Below are positions 41,939-46,756 of a stretch of 46,756 nucleotides of DNA, in pieces; position 1 is the first letter of the stretch; the number at the start of each line of letters is the position of its first letter. Under the pieces are notes generated by a model, which ran no database searches, was not told where the DNA came from, and was given only the letters and a program-made list of their open reading frames with translations. This DNA comes from a virus: positions 1 to 46,756 of the IMG/VR virus record IMGVR_UViG_3300008107_000091. One strand, given 5' to 3'. Made by a program: the position numbers and the translations under genes.

Positions 41939-42553
41939 TCAGGTAGAGACATTCGACACCCACGTAACTGTGATAATAACTGACGGGATCTCGGGAATGT
42001 TCCCCGAAGCGGGGGCGGCAAGCAGGATTACGTTTGTATCCGGTGACTGCCAAGCAATCTCAAAATAGTCCCCATCAGACATCGTAATGACCCAGTTCCA
42101 AGCAGCAACGATTTCGTTGTTGGGGCCGTCTATAACTATTTTAGTGGCGGAGTACGCCACGTTGTTCCCGTTGACCCGTAGCCATATAAATACGTCCGTT
42201 GCTCCACCGCCAGTTTTGTCTAGCTGTGCCGAAAACTGAATGTTGTATACGGCGGTTTCCGAAACGTATACCCGGTTCGTATCCTTGCTAACGCTAAATA
42301 CAGTTTCTTGGTTGTCGTAGGTGCTATTAACCTTCATCAAGTTAACAGTATTGGCAACCGGGTTCGTCTGCGTAGTCGTATCGTAAAAAGATCCGTGCGG
42401 CTTGGGTGCGTTGAACGAGTTCGATACGAGATTGAAGAAAAGGCGCAGGATGTTAGAGAACTGATCCTGATAACGTTGTTCATACGCATTCGGAGCCACC
42501 GGTAGGTTCGGGGCCACAAGGTTACGAACTTTTTGTAACCGCGTATTACTCAT
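41939..42553 (-). CDS. Virion protein with jelly-roll-like C-terminus
   Basis: 204 residues. The first 55 residues are helical (NAYEQRYQDQFSNILRLFFN). The rest is beta-rich, with VYNIQFSAQLDKTGGGATDV and FIWLRVNGNNVAYSATKIVI, the pattern of C1q/TNF-like jelly rolls used in phage fibres and head decorations. It overlaps the upstream tail gene by four bases. A surface or fibre role is inferred. Confidence 0.6.
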   Translation of the reverse strand: MSNTRLQKVRNLVAPNLPVAPNAYEQRYQDQFSNILRLFFNLVSNSFNAPKPHGSFYDTTTQTNPVANTVNLMKVNSTYDNQETVFSVSKDTNRVYVSETAVYNIQFSAQLDKTGGGATDVFIWLRVNGNNVAYSATKIVIDGPNNEIVAAWNWVITMSDGDYFEIAWQSPDTNVILLAAPASGNIPEIPSVIITVTWVSNVST

Positions 42554-44877
42554 CTACGACCATCCGGACGTACGTCGATACGCATCATACCCATCTGCCA
42601 CGCAACGCCAAGATCAACCGAATCAAGTCGGAAGGACATCTGACGGCCACGGACACGGGTATATACCTGACCGGTATACTGCTCAATCGGTATCTTCGAA
42701 GTCTCCTGAACAGTCGGACTGTCAGCAGGGGCGTAATTAGTGCCTGAGTTCTGACGAGCCTTGACTGTCAAAGTTACGCTTGGGGTATTCGACGATGAGT
42801 TGTTGAACGTCAGGTCAGGCAGGATGCGCCACACGTACCCAAAAGACTGCCCGTCTTGAATATCAAAATCTGACGACTCGATGTAAGCAGCAATAGGACG
42901 GATTTCGATCAAGGACCGATCATCATTACCGTACTCATGGTTCATGATCTGATTGGGTATCTCGTAGGTTACCCGCGAGTACTGAATATGGCTTGCCGCA
43001 GTCGTGCCGTTATAACCACGAACACATCCGGTCAGAGAAGTAGACGTAATACCTGTGTAGTAAATTTGCTCCGAATCAATTGTTACAATACCCGGGACCG
43101 GATAAGTGGTAGCATTTAGCAGAGTAATATTGGTAACAGACGAGTTTATTGCCGAACTCAAATAAGAAGTCTGTAAGCTAAAAGCAGCCATTGGATACTG
43201 ACGCAGCGGCGAATCCAGCCAGTAACTGCGGGGCAAATTACCGTAGTACCAAATCTGTTCTAGGTGGTTATAAATCACGTATCGGTCGTTAGTGAGGCTA
43301 TTGGACGACGGGTAAAACCACCAAATTTCGTTATATCCTTGGTTAGCTCCACAAACAACTTGAGAGATCTGCTCTGGATTTATGTCAGTGAAGATGTACT
43401 GACGAAGGGTGCAAGGCAGCGTCTCCACACGACCTGAATACATATAGAACTTATCCGTACCCATCCAGTACGTCACGTTGTTAATTGTGATCGCCGCATT
43501 CGGGGAGATGATGGAGATATTGTCCATCAGCAAGTTGATACCCCACACATACGGAGGGCCGAGGTACTGCATAGAGAACAGCGCGGCGTCGGTCCAAATC
43601 AGGATTTCCTGACGAGTGTCCGTAGAAGCAACAACGTACGAACCGTACGAAAGCCGGGTCTCACCTGACTGATTCAGGGTTGATGGCACCCACTCAAACG
43701 GATTATCAGCATCTGACCAGCGAATCAAAAGCGGGTCAAAAGTCTCACTAAAGTTGGTTGGATTGTATGGGTTAGATCCGAAGGCAATACAGAAGTTACC
43801 GGAGCTAGATGTAGCCACCTGATAAGTCGTGTTTGGTACGTGTTGCCCTGCGTAACTAAACGTGTAGCTACCCGCCGAACCTGACGTAGTTGCGGCTGAG
43901 ATGGGTACAGAAGTACTACCCAAGACATAAGCAGTCGTGACGTAAGTCCCCGCCGGAATCCCAGTACCCGTAACGACAGCGCCAGTATCAATCCCGGTGG
44001 GGTCCGAAACAGTTATTGTAGTTACACCGCTTAAAAACGTAGCCGCCGTAGTGTGCTTGACCTGCGTATTGGCGTATGAGTTGAGCGTTACCGCCCGTGC
44101 CCAAGTCGAAGTGTCTTTGACCCAATAATAAATCGGACCGCCGCGAGGGTTGATCAATAGGTTTTCTTGATCGTTATCTTGTGACCAAAGACGTAGTTGG
44201 TTAGAAATAGCAGACCCAACACCCCATCCGCCGAAGCCCCACGGACCGTAACCCCAACCAAGACCACTAGAGTAGGTGGCACTACCCGCGTCGATTTCCA
44301 AAGCAGCCGTAACTGCACTGCCACCACCTGTGCCTGTACCTGTTGCAGCAGTAGAACCTACTATAGCGAATGTAGTGCTAGATGGGGTCTCAATAACTTC
44401 AAACGAACCAATACCCAACGCAGCCGAATACAGCGTGATGCCGTTAACTGTGACAGGAGTTCCGGCAGGGCTATTAGTAAATGTAACCCACGTACCTATT
44501 GTCAGATCATGGTTAGCCGAAGTTGTGACGATAACTTTATAGCTACCGTTCGTCGTGGCAAACGGATCAGTGGGTAATGTAACTGTAGAAGCCAGCGGGG
44601 TAATGTCGTGGTAGATACCTAAATACTCAACATAAAACTTCTGGTTGGTACCCAGACCTAAAAGGTTTTCGGTAACAAGTGTGATCCAATTGAACAGCGA
44701 CCGGCAGGTACCAACAAACGTATTGGTCGGGGCGGTTTGGTTGATCCAACCGCCGATCTTTTCTGCATACCCCGAACGGAACCGAACCTTGTCGCAAGCA
44801 AAGTAGCCACCTTCGTTAGCGTAGCTAGTCGATTCCTTGTTAACCCCCGGACGGAGCGTAAGTTTTTGTAACGGCAT
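42550..44877 (-). CDS. Tail protein (stabilization or tubular type)
   Basis: 775 residues. The start LTLRPGVNKESTSYANEGGY followed by DKVRFRSGYAEKIGGW is a signature I know from large tail proteins of environmental podoviruses, similar in layout to P22 gp10. An Ig-like Thr/Ser/Gly-rich insert covers residues of about 90-350. The C-terminal part has WRILPDLTFNNSSSNTPSVT and GRQMSFRLDS. Overlaps with both neighbours (TAATG and ATGA) indicate coupled translation. It probably joins the portal ring to the tail needle or fibres. Confidence 0.72.
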   Translation of the reverse strand: MPLQKLTLRPGVNKESTSYANEGGYFACDKVRFRSGYAEKIGGWINQTAPTNTFVGTCRSLFNWITLVTENLLGLGTNQKFYVEYLGIYHDITPLASTVTLPTDPFATTNGSYKVIVTTSANHDLTIGTWVTFTNSPAGTPVTVNGITLYSAALGIGSFEVIETPSSTTFAIVGSTAATGTGTGGGSAVTAALEIDAGSATYSSGLGWGYGPWGFGGWGVGSAISNQLRLWSQDNDQENLLINPRGGPIYYWVKDTSTWARAVTLNSYANTQVKHTTAATFLSGVTTITVSDPTGIDTGAVVTGTGIPAGTYVTTAYVLGSTSVPISAATTSGSAGSYTFSYAGQHVPNTTYQVATSSSGNFCIAFGSNPYNPTNFSETFDPLLIRWSDADNPFEWVPSTLNQSGETRLSYGSYVVASTDTRQEILIWTDAALFSMQYLGPPYVWGINLLMDNISIISPNAAITINNVTYWMGTDKFYMYSGRVETLPCTLRQYIFTDINPEQISQVVCGANQGYNEIWWFYPSSNSLTNDRYVIYNHLEQIWYYGNLPRSYWLDSPLRQYPMAAFSLQTSYLSSAINSSVTNITLLNATTYPVPGIVTIDSEQIYYTGITSTSLTGCVRGYNGTTAASHIQYSRVTYEIPNQIMNHEYGNDDRSLIEIRPIAAYIESSDFDIQDGQSFGYVWRILPDLTFNNSSSNTPSVTLTVKARQNSGTNYAPADSPTVQETSKIPIEQYTGQVYTRVRGRQMSFRLDSVDLGVAWQMGMMRIDVRPDGRR

Positions 44878-45365
44878 TAGCGTACTCCAGACAGGTACAA
44901 CGCCCGTTCATCATTGCGACGTTTGACCAGACCCGGCAGCACCCGGCCACCAGCCTTAGTCCACTTTAAGAACTCATCCGCTGCCTCGTCAAAGTCCCCT
45001 CGGTTTGTCTTCATCCGGAGAGAAGATCTCTGAAGATTTCCCAATCCCACGTTGAAGGCAAAAGAGACGAGAGAATCAAAGAGTCCTTGGCGACCAGAAG
45101 CAGCAGGGCAAAGTCTAAGTACACCACGCTCAAACCGGCCAAGATCTTGAGCAAGAATAGTGTCCACTTCTCCCATACTGAGGATACGATCCCAGCCTGC
45201 CGGTATCGGTAGATTCTTGCGCTCATGGAATGGGACATTTGCGTGTGTTGGGTCAATAACGTGGCCGACGCCGACAGTCCACAAGAGGGCAGGGCAGCGG
45301 TAAGGTTTATTCCTTACCCCCTCGTGGTGTTTGATCATGTCGATGGCGGCAGCGGAGACTTTCAC
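44877..45365 (-). CDS. Endolysin, GH24 lysozyme
   Basis: 162 residues, the normal size of T4-type lysozymes. The catalytic Glu is in IDMIKHHEGVRNKPYRC near residue 15, followed by LLWTVGVGHVID with the conserved Thr near 30. Further core segments are FDSLVSFAFNVG and GLVKRRNDERALYL. No signal peptide is present, so release depends on the holin-like protein just upstream. The start is a GTG overlapping the holin stop. Confidence 0.9.
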   Translation of the reverse strand: MKVSAAAIDMIKHHEGVRNKPYRCPALLWTVGVGHVIDPTHANVPFHERKNLPIPAGWDRILSMGEVDTILAQDLGRFERGVLRLCPAASGRQGLFDSLVSFAFNVGLGNLQRSSLRMKTNRGDFDEAADEFLKWTKAGGRVLPGLVKRRNDERALYLSGVR

Positions 45366-45847
45366 TTCTTATTGAACGCCTGCGTCCCGAACCAAAATGC
45401 GATGATCGAGGACAGGATCAGCATCTCGTCATCCGAGAAAACATTCTCCATCGCAATCGCAAACGGGATACCAGTTGTGTAGGCGTACCAAACCCCGGCT
45501 ACGTTCAGCGCCACCAACTCCAGTACGAAGATATAGGTCACAACCGGACGCACCGAAGCACGTAGATTAATCATCCATTGCGAAGCGCCTTTGCCGATTT
45601 CGATGTCGTGCTGGTACAAGGCTTGGCGTTCTTCACCCGCCGTCTGCGTCTGGATTTGCTCCAGTTTGATTTCCTCGACCCGTGCCTGTGCGATAAAGCC
45701 ACGTTCAGCAAGGGCCAGTTCACGCTCACGCTGCGCTGCAACAAGGGCGAGTTCATGTTTTTTGTCCTGCCGGTCTTGGAAGATAGACAGGATTTTGGGC
45801 AGGCCCCCTGCGAGGAAAGATAGAAAGGTTGAGACTAAAGTCATCAT
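45362..45847 (-). CDS. Holin-like membrane protein
   Basis: 161 residues (ATG at 45847 or 45844). A hydrophobic N-terminal segment (LVSTFLSFLAGGLPKILSIF) is followed by a long charged helix (residues 25-85) and two membrane segments, VVTYIFVLELVALNVAGVWY and MLILSSIIAFWFGTQAF. This matches the three-segment holins first seen in gene-transfer agents. It lies directly before the endolysin, completing the lysis pair. Confidence 0.75.
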   Translation of the reverse strand: MMTLVSTFLSFLAGGLPKILSIFQDRQDKKHELALVAAQRERELALAERGFIAQARVEEIKLEQIQTQTAGEERQALYQHDIEIGKGASQWMINLRASVRPVVTYIFVLELVALNVAGVWYAYTTGIPFAIAMENVFSDDEMLILSSIIAFWFGTQAFNKK

Positions 45848-46260
45848 TTGGAAGCCCTCACAACATCATCACCCTTGGTCACAACTACGTGATCACCCTC
45901 AACATCAACCCGCATTGGCATTTCTTTCCGATCCAACTTGTCGAGCTTGGTGATGAGTTCCTTGATGACTTCAAACTCGGGCTTCTCTTCCTTTTCGTTA
46001 GCCCCAGCAATGCCATTCAGCATCGAGATAAGGGCAGTCAACGACGCGCCAAGCAAACCCATAACGGCTGCAATCTTGTCTCCATCCAATGCGAGGCTCG
46101 ACAACACGCCGATCACCACAATAACTGTGATGTACTTCAAGCCGTCCTTACCAATAGCTTTACCCGCTACGTCCTTTGCAGAGGACTGCGCTTCCAGACG
46201 GTTGAGTTCCGCCTGAACCTTAGCTTTGAACAATTCAATATCGGTGGTTTCGTGTTCCAT
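45844..46260 (-). CDS. Membrane protein of the lysis region
   Basis: 138 residues from the ATG at 46260, four bases after GGAGAT; a GTG at 46272 is in frame but lies in the upstream gene. A charged N-terminal helix (residues 1-40) is followed by two hydrophobic segments (YITVIVVIGVLSSLAL and VMGLLGASLTALISMLNGIA) and an acidic tail. Two membrane spans next to the holin and lysozyme suggest a second holin or antiholin. It is coupled to the holin gene by ATGA. Confidence 0.6.
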   Translation of the reverse strand: MEHETTDIELFKAKVQAELNRLEAQSSAKDVAGKAIGKDGLKYITVIVVIGVLSSLALDGDKIAAVMGLLGASLTALISMLNGIAGANEKEEKPEFEVIKELITKLDKLDRKEMPMRVDVEGDHVVVTKGDDVVRASK

Positions 46261-46262
46261 TC

Positions 46263-46756
46263 TTATCTCCACTTAGGTCCGTCGAACCATGCCGCAATCG
46301 AGTGCCGCTTCCCTTCTGTTACAGGCAGCGCCGCATGACGCACAAACGAGGGGAAGAAGATAACCGTGCCCTGCTGCCGCATTTCCTCGGCGTTCGGGTA
46401 GTGCGTAACGTGTTCAAACGTCAGGTCGCCGCCCTTGTACTCGGCAGGGTCCGTCAATTGAATGACGCACGAGAGTTTGCGGTGGTAGTACGGATCGCCA
46501 TTCATATAGAAAATGTCGTGGTGCGTCTTGTACTCGCCTTGTCTCTCGCCGTCATATTCTGCGATCTGGTAGTAGTCGATCTTGCTGATATGCACATCGA
46601 TCCAATCACGGTTAGCCCAGATGGCAAGCCGCCACAACTCGTCAAATATATAATCAAGTTCGGTATCGCCCTTGTTGACGAAGCAGATGCTTGAGCGACG
46701 GAACGAGTCGTCCGCCTTGATGCCTGCATCCGTGCCGATCTGAGCCTCGCTAGGCT
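46263..46756 (-). CDS. 2OG-Fe(II) oxygenase (5' end missing)
   Basis: 164 residues are visible; the frame is open through the right edge, so the true start lies outside. Conserved pieces are RRSSICFVNKGD near the visible start, an HxD in YKTHHDIFYMN, YHRKLSCVIQLTDP, a distal His in FFPSFVRHAALPV and the 2OG-binding Arg in GKRHSIAAWFDGP. This is the prolyl-4-hydroxylase/PiuC class, common in environmental phages. It hydroxylates protein or nucleic-acid targets with iron and 2-oxoglutarate. The target here is unknown. It heads the lysis and tail operon. Confidence 0.8.
   Translation of the reverse strand, partial: PSEAQIGTDAGIKADDSFRRSSICFVNKGDTELDYIFDELWRLAIWANRDWIDVHISKIDYYQIAEYDGERQGEYKTHHDIFYMNGDPYYHRKLSCVIQLTDPAEYKGGDLTFEHVTHYPNAEEMRQQGTVIFFPSFVRHAALPVTEGKRHSIAAWFDGPKWR

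Noticed and set aside
1-46756. A closed, complete genome
   Set aside because: The left edge cuts a head gene at its 3' end and the right edge cuts an oxygenase at its 5' end. These are different genes, so at least some sequence is missing.

Overview
The window is most of a tailed-phage genome (Caudoviricetes, podovirus-like). It encodes a P22/T7-type large portal, a TerL terminase, a scaffold, a phage GroES-type co-chaperonin and very large internal/ejection proteins, and no tape-measure or sheath genes. No integrase, partition system or phage RNA polymerase gene is visible, so it looks lytic and dependent on host RNA polymerase. The host cannot be fixed from sequence. Clear sigma70-type promoters and Shine-Dalgarno sites point to a bacterium, and the gene set resembles environmental (marine or freshwater) phages of Proteobacteria. 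Both ends cut through genes, and the two partial genes are different, so the window is not a closed genome.

Layout: (1) 1-7494, leftward: packaging and head genes, in transcription order small terminase candidate, zinc-ribbon protein, TerL, portal, a small protein, GroES-like co-chaperonin, scaffold, a small protein and a virion protein cut by the left edge. (2) 7495-8454: a non-coding divergent region with twelve TTGTTCCAG-type repeats in both orientations around an A+T-rich tract; it is the best candidate for a replication origin or control region. (3) 8455-10961, rightward: seven tiny unknown genes of distinct base composition, closed by a strong terminator. (4) 11190-13030: two promoters followed by short, tightly coupled early genes, ending in a second terminator. 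(5) 13048-14265: VRR-NUC nuclease, DUF3310 protein and a protein that may have a Cas7/RAMP-like fold. (6) 14271-14785: a pentanucleotide array of 90 GGYNN units in four blocks, with three identical 22-nt separators.

(7) 14809-20606, rightward: methyltransferase-like enzyme, an HTH/sigma region 4 protein, two glycosyltransferase genes, a GNAT acetyltransferase, an HNH protein and small zinc-finger proteins. (8) 20603-29517, rightward: replication, with family A DNA polymerase, Cas4/RecB-like nuclease, a structured non-coding stretch, SNF2 helicase, possible ssDNA-binding protein, HTH protein and a primase-helicase. (9) 29522-46756, leftward: late genes. In transcription order from the right edge these are 2OG-Fe(II) oxygenase, membrane protein, holin-like protein, lysozyme, tail protein, jelly-roll-like protein, three large virion proteins and a 2145-residue polyvalent ejection protein.

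The most unusual element is the GGYNN array directly downstream of the possible RAMP-fold gene. Its period, constant positions and separators were read directly from the sequence. Any functional link between the protein and the array is inference.
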